Part shown: positions 1 through 10,504 of the stretch, in pieces
Layout: each line of letters starts with the position of its first letter
How positions within the stretch are numbered: position 1 is the first letter of the stretch
Source of the DNA: Crocodylus rhombifer
Taxonomy: Eukaryota; Chordata; Crocodylia; Crocodylidae
NCBI GenBank assembly: GCA_038503035.1
Contig: JAVSML010024329.1
Coordinates: 62,001-126,000 of the forward strand
DNA: 64,000 nucleotides
Reading direction: 5' to 3'
Program-made: the position numbers and the translations under genes
The notes under the pieces: model-generated
Told to the model about the DNA's origin: nothing
The model's database searches: none
Seen by the model: the letters and a program-made list of their open reading frames with translations, nothing else

Positions 1-1394
1 ATGAAGTGCCCAAAGACTGGAAGAAGACCAATGTGGTGCCTACATTCAAGAAAAGGAGAAAAGTAGATCAGGGGAACTACAGGCCTATCATATTGACCCC
101 TATCTCAGGGAAGATCTTGGAAAAAATTATCAAAGAGATCATGCTTGACAAACTAGCTGATGGCAACATCCTGAGGGATAGCCAGCAACAAACAACAGGT
201 TTGTTATGGGTAGGTCTTGCCTGACCAACCTCATCTCCTTCTATGACCAGATGACACCTGGACAATGGAGAAGAGATTAAAGTCATATATCTTGATTTTC
301 AAAAATCCTTCTATCTGGTATCCCATGATCATTTCAGAAAAACTGGCCAACTGCAGCCTTGGCTACATCACAGTACACTGGCTAGGGAATTGGCTCTGAG
401 GTTGGACCCAGAGAGTGGTAGTTCAAAGAAGTCAATCATTGTGCGATGCCGTGACCAATGGGGGTCCCCCAAGGCTCCGTCCTTATACTCTTTAACATGT
501 TTATTAACAGTATAGACATTTGTGTCAGAAGTGGACTGGCTAAGTTCCCTGATGACACCAAACTTTGGGGTAAAGTGTCCATACCTGAGGATAGGCTGAT
601 GATCCAGGCTGATCTTGACAGGCTCAGAAAATGGGCAGATGAAAACCTGATGGCATTCAACACTGAAAATGCAAGGTACTCCATCTTGGGGAAAAAACCC
701 TGCAGCATGCTTATAGGCTCGGCACCACAGCTGAAAGGGACTTGGGGGTCATGATTGACCACAAGAAGAATATGAGCCACCAATGTGTTGCTTCAGCTGG
801 TAAAGCAAGCAAAACTCTGGATGCTTCTCAAGCAAATCCCAGTATGTCATCCTCCCACTGTATTCAGCCTTGGTGAGGCCGCAGCTGGAGTACTACACCC
901 AATTCTGAGCTCCACAATTCAAGAAGGATGTGGAGAAGCTTGAAAGAGTCCAGAAGAGAGCCACATGCATGATCAGAAGGCAAGAGAACAGGCCTTATGA
1001 TGAGAGTCTGAGAGCTATGGGATTTTCAGCCGGCAAAAGCGCAGGCTCAGGGGGGACCTGGTGGCTGTCTATAAGTATATAAGGGGATCTGGAGGAATGC
1101 CTGTTCACCAGAGCACCCCAAGAGATGACAAGGTTAAACTGTCACAAACTCCTCCAAGACCATGTCAGGCTGGGCATAAGGAAGAACTTCTTTACTGTCC
1201 AAGCCCTGAAGGCCCGGAACAGACTGCTGCCAGAGGTGGTGCAAGCACTTACTCTGGACTCCTTTAAGAGATATTTGGATCTTTATCTTGCTGAGATCCC
1301 TTGACCCCAGCTGACTTCCTGCCCCTGGGGCAGGGGGCTGGACTCGATGATCTTCCAAGGTCCCTTCCAGCCCTAGTGTCTATGAAATTTATGG
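1..1394 (+). mobile_element. CR1 LINE, 3' part of ORF2 (RT) plus 3' UTR
   Basis: This is a remnant of a CR1 non-LTR retrotransposon reverse transcriptase, cut by the left window edge. Frame at 6-224 carries the KDWKKTNVVP...NYRPI...SGKILEKIIKE block typical of the CR1 RT fingers. Around 280-320 a degenerate motif A reads YLDFQKSFYLV, where the second catalytic-region Asp of the usual FDxV is Tyr. At 458-754 motif B (GVPQGSVL) and motif C (FPDDTKLWG) follow. Positions 880-1390 hold the RT C-terminal region and the 3' UTR, ending in 'cagccctagtgtctatgaaa'. Stops and frameshifts break the frame, so it is dead. I infer an old copy, because many codons deviate from the CR1 pattern. Confidence 0.9.
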
Positions 1395-1396
1395 AT

Positions 1397-2474
1397 GTGT
1401 CAGTGGCGCACATTGGATAGGACCATCCTGCTCCAGTGGCTTATGACAGTGGTAGAGGAGCAGGAGGCATGAGCACAGGCCTGGTAGGCAGAGGACATTG
1501 GCCAGAAGATCGTCTGAGAGGAGGAGTGGGACCGGGTGCAGCAGGATATGGACAGATGCCTTGGAGTAGGAGCTAATTGAGCTCCTCCAGCAGCAGATGG
1601 CCCTCAAGGCCCAGGCAGTGGAAGCCACAGACACCAACCACCAGACCCTGGACCCCCTCCTGGGCCTGGCAGTCATGTCCATGTCCCCCACTGCTGGCCC
1701 CCAGGACCCCTGGGTCCCACTTGCCACCCCATAGCAGGCCTCTGCCTGGTGCTGGGAGGAGGTACTCTGGTACCTCTCACACACTGGAGCCCCTGGTCTG
1801 GTCCCCATCCCAGGTCCCCTACTACCTGCCTGGGACCAGCCCCACTGCTTGCCCCAAGCCATGCACCCAAGCAATCAGAGGTGCCACATGCAGCCCCACA
1901 AGGGGACACTAGCCCTAGACTCAGGCAGGCAGAGCAGGAGCCAGCCACCATTGAGGAATGCCATCCGGCATGGCCTGCTGGGGCCCTACAGCCACACACT
2001 GAGGCCCCAGACCCCAAGCCCCACCCAACTGGGCAGCAGCCTCAGCCTGCACCTACCCCAGTTACAGATCTTGCGGGGGCGCAGTTCTCCCCTGTCCCCT
2101 GGGAGTGCACTCAGCAGCAGCGAGCTGCTCCACCAAAGCCTGCAGCAGTGGGAGAGCAGGGACAGGGGGCTGTGGACCTGGGTCCATAGCCTTGGCAACT
2201 GGGGCTCCACCAGGGCTGGGGGAGCAGGGGCTGTGGATGGGCACCCACAAGGCTGTGGGTGGGGAGTGAGGGGCACCAACAGGGCCAGGGAGAGAAGGAT
2301 CTTTCAGGCCAGGCCCTGTGATCGCAGAGTTGGGGCTCCAAGGGGACAAGGGAAACATTGTCCCTTCCCAGGCTCTGGTGGCAGAGCCTGCCCTGGCAGC
2401 AGGCAGCTGCCTGGGACAGGAAGCAAACTCCTGCCCCCTACTGTCCAGCTGACCAAAAGCACATTTGCTCCTGG
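1397..2474. other. GC-rich coding-like remnant, unidentified
   Basis: A GC-rich block starts directly after a CR1 tail and ends just before a short inverted-repeat element. Long frames exist on both strands (for example 1849-2511 plus, 1389-1874 minus), but GC-rich sequence gives these by chance. The plus-strand reading near 1510-1600 (EEEWDRVQQDMDR, then LQQQMALKAQAVEATD after a stop) resembles the acidic or coiled tail of MYB/SANT-like accessory proteins carried by Harbinger transposons. That is only a resemblance. I do not recognise a family with certainty. It could be an internal part of a larger DNA transposon whose right end is the 2479-2666 element. Confidence 0.3.
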
Positions 2475-2478
2475 TCAG

Positions 2479-2666
2479 GCGTCTACACATGCACTATTGT
2501 GCAATATGTAATCTCAAGTGAAGTTGCTATTTACATTTGCAGGTAGCAAATTTACTCACAATTAGAACAAATTACTATACAGTAAGTGTCTGCAAATATA
2601 GACACAGACACATACTATGCAGTAATTAGCTCTAATGCACAGCAAAGTGTCTCACGTAGACACACC
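2479..2666. mobile_element. Short inverted-repeat DNA element (Harbinger-like MITE)
   Basis: The left end GCGTCTACACATGCACT and the reverse complement of the right end GGTGTGTCTACGTGAGAC are similar. The element is bracketed by CAG at 2476-2478 and CAG at 2667-2669, a possible 3-bp target duplication. The interior is AT-rich with repeated 'cagtaa' and 'gtgtct' words and no coding capacity. A 3-bp duplication fits the PIF/Harbinger group, but the terminal repeat is short and diverged. Confidence 0.45.
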
Positions 2667-3879
2667 CAGAGATAATAAAAGTTACCTGCCTTAGAGCAGG
2701 GTTGTAAGAGTTGAAGTGTTAATCCTCAGCTCACTAGGGAAAAAAGAACTTTGCTGATTTACGGATGCCAAAGACTGATTGATGCCAATGCTTACTAAGA
2801 GAACTTTATCTGTAAACTGCTAAGTACTATTAGCAAAGTTATATTCCATCAATAAAATTTACAAGGCATACTTCTTTCAATCCAGTTATAGTCACTACTA
2901 AAGCCCTAAATAGCTATGTGGATTTTTAGTATATGTTTGAGTCCTTCAAAAACATTGTGGTTAATTTGCAAAGTATTACTTCTTTTTCTCTTAGATATTC
3001 ATGCCCAGTCTACCTTATGTAGGAGGTCAGATTGTAGCTGTAATTTCTTCTTTCCTGTGTTCTTAATGTTGATGGATAGTTTTCATGCTTAGCTTGGAAG
3101 TTGAAAAGGGAGTTTTCCTGTGAGGCCCAAATGGGAACCAGTAATAATGCACTTTTAAAAAAAAAGGCAATGTAATGGAAAGGAAAGATGAAAGGACTTG
3201 TAAGAGACAGTGACAATTTATGGCAGAGAACCATGCCTTTGTGTTTTTCTCCCTTCGGAAATGAAGCTATAAATATTCACCTCCTAGTTTGCTTAATAGG
3301 TTGCTTACTAGGCCAGTGTATAAAATGGAGGTGGGAGAGCAGGATTAGATATAGATAAGGGCAGATTTTTTTATTAAATTACACTGTGAATTAGGCGTAA
3401 ATCCATTATGTCCAGATTTTTACCAGTGTAAAACCAATGGCATAATGTCAGAATCTGGCCCTCCAATCTACCATTGGATTAGTTTTTGACAAATTTATTA
3501 AGGAAGCTGCTATAATAGGTCCCAGAAAAAACAGGTTATAATAAACTATGAGCTAGATCCTTTACTCCGACAGTTTAAAGCAGCCCTTAAACTCTGGTCC
3601 ATAAAAATCAGATATAGTATAGAGCTGCTGTAGAAAATAAACAGTAATATGAATAACTGTGTAAGTATGAGCATTTGAAACTTCTTAACTGAAAACTACA
3701 TGACAAGACAGGGCTGAAAGAAATACTTATTTGGGTAGATGAGCAGGATTGATTTATTTATTGTAATGGAAAGGTTTCTTCTTCTTTCATATGTGTCAGA
3801 TATCAAATCTCAAATGTATGAGCCACTGTCTGGTATTATTGCTCAATGTGCAGATCCCATCTGGGCATTTGTAAAGATT
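2667..3879. other. Intergenic, nothing recognised
   Basis: AT-rich sequence with no coding frame I can support. A stretch at about 3385-3475 ('gtaaatccattatgtccag') could be a very old repeat. No terminal repeats or duplications were found. Confidence 0.5.
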
Positions 3880-4303
3880 GGAGCTTCTGATTAAGTGTTG
3901 TGCTGTTTGTTGGACATCATGTTCACACAGAGGGCTGTCCAAGATGTTCATCTTGTGAAGTGTTGGTTTAAAGTATCTGTATCCAGATCTCAGTCTGTTC
4001 AGCTTGACCTAGTGTTGTGCCCAAAGGGGGATTCATTTGGTGTTGGTATAAAACACTGTAGGAATAGCACTTACCTTTCCCAGAGGTTGTCCCACTCTGA
4101 CGCTGCCCAGAGGTTTGGTTTAGCATCCCCAGTCTCTTCCAGGAGTCCATGGGCTTCATGCACAAACAGTTTACAACTTTAAACCTCTAAAGCCTCCATC
4201 TGTTTGGATCTTCAGTTAACAGTTGATGGAGCAGGTGATTTTTGTCATTACTCTTGCCAGTAATGATGTTAGGGTCTATCTTCTTATATCACTTGGTCTA
4301 ATG

Positions 4304-4508
4304 CAGGGGTGAGCAACCTGTGGCTCTGAAGCCACGTGCAGCTCTTCAGAAGTTAATATGTGTCTCCTTGAATCTTTGCCCAAGCACACGGTGACCAACT
4401 TCCATAGCCGTTACGTCACGTTGTGTGCTTGGGCAACGATTCAAGGAAATACATGTTAACATATGAAGAGCTGCATGTGGTTCCAGAGCCGCAGGTTGGC
4501 CACCCCTG
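4304..4508. mobile_element. hAT miniature element (palindromic MITE) with perfect 8-bp duplication
   Basis: The element begins CAGGGGTGAGCAACCT and ends in the reverse complement of CAGGGGTGGCCAACCT. It is flanked by GTCTAATG at 4296-4303 and GTCTAATG at 4509-4516, an exact 8-bp duplication as hAT transposases make. The two halves pair along almost the whole 205 bp, including 'gaagccacgtgcagctcttc' against its partner and the central 'ttgcccaagcacac'. It has no coding capacity. It sits inside the minus-strand LINE, so it is younger than that LINE. Confidence 0.88.
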
Positions 4509-5041
4509 GTCTAATGCCTAAGAGTACAGGAAGTGCATCTGTGTGTAAGTTGTGCAGATTGTTATGAGTCGCAGCACACTGTTAAGCTTTTAAGATTGAC
4601 AACTTCTGGACCATACAGGAGCACACGATTCAGCTGGGGCATATGCACCACAAGTGTGGTAGTTCTGAGCACTTTGAAGTTGGCACCCCATGTTGTGTTG
4701 TCTAAACATCTTAAGACAGTTACCCATGCAGAGACTTTACTGCTGACCTGCTGAATGTGATGTTTATAGGTGAGGGAATCATCTAATGTTACTCCTAAGT
4801 AGGCTGGGGTGAGCTCACGGGGATGGATGGTTGCCTACTCTGATACTCAGCATGTTTTTGGCTTGACAGTTGTCCAGGTTGAAGAGTGAAGATCCTGATT
4901 TATTGATGCTCAAGTTTAAGTGCCACTTGTAGAGATAGTCAGCTATGAGTTCCATGTCAGTTCTGTGTCTTTTTCAGTTCTGTCATGTCTATTCCGTGGG
5001 CTACTATGGCAACATTGTCAGTGTACATGTATTGCTTAGAT

Positions 5042-5968
5042 CAGGGATGGGGAACCTCCAGGCTGCTGGCTGGATGTGGTCAGCCGGGAACTCCATTTCC
5101 CAGCCACCCCTGCCCACATGGCTTGTGCCAGTCTCTATGGAGACCCCAGCCTCAGCCACGCCAGCAGCACACACAGCAGAGCAGCACAGGGGGGCTGCTC
5201 TAGAGCTGCTGGGATCTTGTGGTGGGGGTAGCTTGCTCCGGGGCAAGGGCAGAGCTGCAATCTGTAGCGTGCATGCTCCAGGCAGGGGCATGTATGCAAG
5301 GGATCATGACTCTGCCCCAGCTCCTGGCAGCAGTGACAGCCTGTCTGGATCCAGGGCAGAGCCATGATCCCCTGCATGCATGCCCCTGCCCGGAGCATGC
5401 AGGCTACAGATAGTGGCTGTGTCCTGGCTCCAGAGCAAGTTGCCCCCATCGCAAGATCCCAGCAGCTCCAAAGCAGCCCCCTGCGCTGCTCTGCCACATG
5501 CACTGCCAGCATGGCTGAGGCTGGGGTCTCCATGGAGACTGGCACAAGCCATGAGGGCAGGTGTGGCTGGGAAATGGAGTCCCCAGCTAATATGTTGTGG
5601 GTTCAGCAACAACACCTTGGACACTGCTGTGTTGAACTAACAGTCATTTATTAAGATAACTCTCTGGAGTCATCTCCAGGGTGGATCTTAACAATTGCAT
5701 CAGTGTATGTATGCAGATTGTGTACCTGCTCTGCCTCTGACTTGACTCAGTCCAGTCCTGTGGAGGAAGAGGAACCAAGACTGCCTCCGGCTTCTCATGG
5801 CAGAGAACATGGAGTCCCCAGAGCTGCAAAACTGCCAGAAAGTAAAGTGAACCCCGCAGTGCTGAACATGGGGGCTTTGACCTTCAAGGCTCAGTACAAG
5901 GAAAACATAATAAGACACAACACTGCCCAACTGCATCCAGCCTGTGGGCTGGACATTCCCCATCCCTG
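5042..5968. mobile_element. Foldback hAT element with about 230-bp inverted arms
   Basis: The termini match as inverted repeats: CAGGGATGGGGAACCTCCAG on the left against CAGGGATGGGGAATGTCCAG from the right. Flanks GCTTAGAT (5034-5041) and GCTTACAA (5969-5976) agree at 6 of 8 positions, a decayed hAT duplication. Internally 5088-5316 and 5352-5584 are near-perfect inverted copies with a loop of about 35 bp, so the element could form a large hairpin. The right arm is interrupted by an LTR-like insert at 5593-5922. Several frames are open in the arms, but they are mirror images of GC-rich repeat and not genes. It is inserted into the LINE between RT motifs B and C. Confidence 0.82.
5593..5922 (-). 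mobile_element. Probable solo LTR inside the foldback element
   Basis: The insert begins TGTTGTGGG and ends CACAACA, so its tips are inverted TG...CA termini as in LTRs. In minus orientation an AATAAA signal lies near 5655-5650 and is followed by a GT-rich stretch and the terminus, the order expected for the R-U5 end of an LTR. The sequence breaks the right arm of the palindrome, proving insertion. I could not find a clean target duplication, so family and exact edges are uncertain. Confidence 0.5.
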
Positions 5969-6854
5969 GCTTACAAGTTGTATGAGGTACATACATTGAA
6001 AAGTGTTGGCGCTAGCACTGACCCTTGGGGGACTCCGTTCTTCAGAGTTCATACTCTGCTTTTTTCTTCTTGGCTGGCAGTGAGTTTGACCTGTCTTCTG
6101 GAGATTATGTTCATCATGAAAGCACATAGCTTGTGGGCAGGTATCATGGAGTGCAGTTTATATTTGAAGCCTTGATGCCATATAGTGTCATAGGCAGCTG
6201 TGTGGTACATAAAGACCATACCTGTTTCCTGCCTCATTTAAAATCTGCCTTCTATGTTAGATATAGTTAATGTAACTTGGTCAGCGACGTACTGCTTTTT
6301 CCAAAAGCCAGCTTGTTCTTTTGGGAGATGGGGATGTTCTCTGTTCTATTCAGGGTTATGTGCTCCATGAGTTTGCATGTAATGCAGAGTAGTGAGATGG
6401 ATCTGTAGCTCTTTGAACCTTCTGGTAGTTTATTGGGTTTCTGGATAGCAATAATGGCAGCTTTTCTCCAGATTTTTGGAAGTCTGTTACTTTTTAGATA
6501 TTTACACATGAATTTCTGAAGCCGTCTTTTCATTGTGGTTCTGTGCTTGATAACAAATTCGGGGAATATCTTATCTGGTCCAGCATCCTTGCCCATCTTG
6601 ATCATTTTAATAGCTGTGTCAAACTCATTATCAGAGATGGGGGCAGTTAAATTAAGGTTGGCATAGGGTGATTTAAGTTGTTCATGAGTCAGATGTCTAA
6701 TCATTTCTAATCTTCGTAAGTGGAGAGGCAAAACAGTATTACATGAACAAACAGAGGCAAGAGTAGATTTGACTGCTAGTTCCAACTTAAGTTTGTATTC
6801 CCGAGACTGTAGTAGTAACAAATATATGGTATGTTCATACATCACCAGAATCAA

Positions 6855-7077
6855 TAGACATTTTAGATAGAGGCAACTTCTTTGGCTAAAGATTTTATTT
6901 GCTTGAGAGAGACAAAAACTGGTTAGAAATGCCTACAACTACATGAATCCTATGACTTAAAAATGCTACATTTTTCACCTGGGTTATTGTATGCACACAA
7001 TGCTGCTGTAATGACTGGTGCACGTGGGTGCTAAGATGTGGTTGAATGTGTGATTTATAATTCATGCTAGACTGTTT
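6855..7077. other. Spacer, nothing recognised
   Basis: Short AT-rich stretch between the minus-strand LINE and a CR1 tail. It may include the decayed 5' side of the LINE. No motif can be supported. Confidence 0.4.
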
Positions 7078-7500
7078 TCATAGATTCATAGATTTCATAG
7101 ACATTTGGGCTGGAAGGGACCTTGTGAGATCATCATGTCCAGCCCCCTGCCCCAGGGGCAGGAAGTCAGCTGGGGTCAGATGACCCCAGTAAGATAATCA
7201 TCCAAAAACCCTTGAACGTGTCTGGAGTAGATGCACCACTTCTGGGGGAAGTCTATTCCAGACTTTGGAGACTCAGATGGTAAAGAAGTTTTTTCTTATG
7301 TCCAGTCTAAAACAGTCTTCCAGCAGTTTGTGACCATTTGACCTTGGTCTTCCCGTGGGGTGCCCTGGTGAAGAGACATTCCCCCAGATCCTGATGCACA
7401 CTCCTTATGTACTTATAGGCTGCCACCAAGTGCCCCCTGAGCCTACACTTCTCCAGGCTGAAAAGTCTCTTGCCTCTCAGCCATTACATGCCTCTCAGTT
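7078..7500 (-). mobile_element. CR1 LINE 3' end
   Basis: The minus-strand CR1 tail starts at the 'ttcatagattcatagattt' terminal repeat and continues through the usual 'ctggaagggacc' and 'cagccccctgccccaggggc' blocks into the RT C-terminal region. It is heavily 5' truncated, as most CR1 insertions are, and has no RT catalytic motif left. Confidence 0.9.
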
Positions 7501-8766
7501 ATTGTATTTAATTCCAGTGAAATAACTATGTTAGAGAACTGTGATTCAATCTGTGCTTTCATCAATACCTATCTACCTAAGCAACAAATACAGTTGTTCC
7601 TTGCATTTTTGTATGTAGTTTTGAGACTGCTTTTACAATAAGGTCACAAGTGTTGAAGTATCATGCTAGATCCAGAGCGTAAACTATCAGTTTGATTGCA
7701 CTTCTTGGAGTTCAATGAAGAGCCAGCTTTTTCTGACTCATACTGGAGCAGGGAGCAAAGGAGCCTCACAGAAATCCTCCTTGCTGCTGCTCGCCCCCCA
7801 CACACACACACACACACACTGCCCCAGCAACATGCCTCCTGTGCATGGGGCTGCAGTAAGGGCAGTGGCATAATAACACAAATTTACAGCCTTCGTGACT
7901 GGAGAGATGAAATGTAAACTGTAAAACCTCTAAAATAAGAAGACAAATTAAAGGACCCACATGTACTAATCTTATAATTTTGGGAGCCTCACCTAGGGTT
8001 TGGCAGCAATCTTGTACATCTCATTCATTATATCATCAACCCCTTTTAGGAGGTGATAACAAGCAAGATAGAAGTTCAAGCTGAACAATAGCAATGTTTA
8101 TTCCAACCCTGATCCATTTTTATCCAATTTCAACCACTCCAGTGAGAGTCTCTCCTCTCTCTCTCTCTTTATATACTTTTTTGGGAATTTGTCAAAATTC
8201 ACAGGGGGAAAGCACTCAAAAAGGGAGAAAAACTGGAATGCAATATTCCAGCTGAGATCATTTACTTTTTACAAATTTTAAAGAAAAACTAGTCCAGTGA
8301 TTCTTCAAAGGTGTGTGGCTGTGTGAAAAAGGAAAAGACATTTTCCAATGTCAGATGTAACTTAAAATTGAATTTTGCAACGCACAGTTGTACACTGGCC
8401 GAAATACTCAGAAGGAGTAAAATGGCCTGGATCCTCACTAAATTTTATAAACTGAGGACCTGTGCCATTTCTGTCTTGTGAAAAATAAGTGAATACACTC
8501 AACAGAGGTTTAAAGAGCACTCACAGATCTGTGATAAACACTTTTCCTGATTTTACTGAGAGTGGGAAAACATCAAAAGCCTCTGATGTTAAGCTATAAT
8601 AAGTATCCATGTTTTTGGGCATTTAACCAAGCTTTTGCTAAACTCTTTTAATCTCCAGTATGAGTCAAAAAAAACTAAGAATTGACTGCCTTACAATATT
8701 TAAGCAGTTCAGTTTTCAACCTCTTCAACAATCAGGAAATTCAAGGGCACACAGGCAGTTTTTTTC
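7501..8766. other. Intergenic; (CA)n and (TC)n tracts only
   Basis: AT-rich DNA between two CR1 tails. It holds the (CA)n at 7799-7819 and a (TC)n tract at 8149-8169. I see no coding frame, terminal repeat or duplication that I can support. Confidence 0.5.
7799..7819. repeat. (CA)n microsatellite
   Basis: About ten consecutive CA units. Confidence 0.95.
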
Positions 8767-9512
8767 ATAGGATTATAGAAAAATAGGGTTGGAAGGGACC
8801 TTAGGAGGTTATTTAGTCCAACTTCCTGCTCAAAGCAAGACCATCCCCAACTAGATCTTCCCATCCAAAGCTTTGTCTAGCCAGGTCTTAAAAACCTCCA
8901 GTGATGGAGCTTCCACCATGTCTCTTAGTTACCTCTTCTGGTGTTTTACTACCCTCCTTGTGAGAAAATTCTTCCTAAGATCTAACCTAAACCTCCCTTT
9001 CTACAATTGGAAACCATTGCTCCTGTTCTGTCATCTGCGCCCACAGAGAAAAGTCTAGCTCTGACCTCTTTGGAACCACCCTCAGGTGGTTGAAGGCTGC
9101 TATTAAATCCCCTCTGTTTTTTCTTCTCAAGACTAAATAAGCCCAGTTCCCTCAGCCTATCCAGCACCCAAATTATTTTTGCTTCCCATCCACTGAATTC
9201 TCTCCAATTTGTCCACAACCAGTCTGTAGCAAGGGTGCCGGGGGGGGGGGTGCAAAACTGGACAGAGTACTCCAGGTGTGGCGTCACTGGTGCTGAACAG
9301 AAGGGGATAATCACTTCCCTTGGTCTGCTGGCAACACACCTACCAGTGAAGCCCAGCATGCCCTTAGTCTTCTTGGGCTAAGAAGGGCACGCTGCTGGCT
9401 CATATTCAGCTCATTGTCTACTGTAACCCCAGGTCCTTTTCTGCAGAGCTGATGCCCAGCCAGTCAGCCCCAGGCAGTGCCAGTGCATGGGATTGTTCTG
9501 TCCTAACTCGTT
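8767..9512 (-). mobile_element. CR1 LINE 3' end with RT C-terminus
   Basis: The minus-strand copy begins at a 'cataggattatagaaaaata' type tail with 'gggttggaagggacctta'. It contains the HLEYSVQFC and [18 protein letters not shown] blocks of the CR1 RT C-terminal region (8982-9359). A run of ten G at 9240-9249 has expanded within it. It is 5' truncated near 9512 and lacks motifs A to C. It uses a different tail subtype from the 7078 copy. Confidence 0.88.
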
Positions 9513-9754
9513 TCCTACACATTTTTTTTTTTTTAAATGTGAATGAAAAACTCTGTTCCATTCCATACAATTTTCTATCAAAGGTATAGACCAGGGTTAA
9601 TTTTATCAAGATTGATTCACTCACCTCTAATTTTTAAGATCATGCACATTATAGCTTGTACCACAGGTTTTAAATAATTTTGCATGACACTTACAAAGGG
9701 TAAAGCAAATAGAAAGAAGACTTTCCACCAGTTTGGAAACCAGGTGAGCTGCAC

Positions 9755-9915
9755 TGAATTCCTAGAACAGACTTTCTCCATGACATTGGACCATTCACTT
9801 GTCCTATGTGTGCCTAATTTCCCCACTTACAAACTGGAATATTATTTCCCATTACAGGGGTGCTGTGAGGATAAAACCTATTAGTGATGTTAGGTGCTCA
9901 TACACTGAAATGCAA
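9755..9915 (+). repeat. MIR/CORE-SINE-like relic
   Basis: The order of blocks 'accattcacttgtcctatg', 'cctaatttccccacttacaa', 'ggggtgctgtgaggataaaa', 'taggtgctcatacactga' follows the MIR core and 3' part (last-exon-like 'tttcctcatctgtaaaatgg' and 'ttgtgaggattaaa' blocks). It is old and diverged. Confidence 0.6.
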
Positions 9916-10384
9916 GTTACAACACAAAGACATCAACGTTTCTGTATATGAGTCATTATGATGACATACTGCTTGGCCTCAATGCTTGGCTATGGCCGTA
10001 TTGTTGGGAGAGATGCAAAAGTCACCAGGGTACTTACCAAATCCTTTGTCCATTGAATGGGTGTGAAACAGTGGCTGAAGATCAACAAAACAGGGGGGAC
10101 AAACGCAACAGGCTAAATCCTGTTTTTCTTTATGCACCTAAGTATTTCTTACCCAACCAATTAAGTGCCATTTTTAGCATTTACACATGGGTTGCAATTT
10201 ATTCCAGGCACAGTATCCACATTACTACCGAGCATGCTTAGTAGGGCTACGCTCTGGCCAGACAGATACACAGTGCCATATGCTCACCCAAGTACACACA
10301 CAAGGTCAGGTAAGTCCTGAAATTGTAGGTGGGCACAAACTCATGACTATTTGAAATTAGACACGGGAAGAGGAAGACCCTCCT

Positions 10385-10460
10385 ATATTTTAGCTGAATA
10401 GCCTAGTGGTACAGGCACTCATTGAGAAAGTGGGAGACTGTGGTTCTAGGACCCTTTATC
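10385..10460 (+). repeat. tRNA-derived SINE fragment
   Basis: A perfect A-box-like TAGCCTAGTGG lies at 10399-10409 and a B-box-like GGTTCTAGGAC at 10442-10452. Their spacing matches a tRNA promoter. The intervening 'ggcactcattgagaaagtgg' is shared with an inverted copy near 12484-12535. The sequence does not fold as a good tRNA and so is not a tRNA gene. Confidence 0.55.
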
Positions 10461-10504
10461 CAAAAGTGGTTTTAACCGGTATTTTCTCCTTCCCAGCACA
10501 GTGC

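Larger units (their letters stand above)
3880..6854 (-). pseudogene. Degenerate non-CR1 LINE reverse transcriptase (Jockey-type), split by insertions
   Basis: Read on the minus strand this is one long LINE ORF2 relic. In order: 6854-6267 carries AGPDKIFPEF, then WRKAAIIAIQKPNK and YRSISLLCITCKLMEHI. 6237-6049 carries motif A AAYDTIW. Near 6035-5990 motif B reads GVPQGSVLAPTLFN. Near 5022-5005 motif C reads YTDN instead of the usual YADD, so the catalytic aspartate pair is damaged. About 4805-4560 carries LGVTLDDSLTYKHHI and NTTWGANFKVLRTT. About 4010-3885 carries a C-terminal LNRLRSGYRY...PLCEHDVQQTAQH, the usual Cys/His tail. Two elements interrupt it, at 5042-5968 and 4304-4508. The clade was not determined. 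It differs from the CR1 copies in every block. Confidence 0.8.

Noticed and set aside
1849..2511. 220-codon frame as a gene
   Set aside because: It is GC-rich sequence with equally long frames on the other strand and in other phases, and it ends inside a miniature DNA element.
10399..10452. tRNA gene
   Set aside because: A- and B-box words are present, but the acceptor and anticodon stems do not form, and a related inverted copy shows that it is a SINE.
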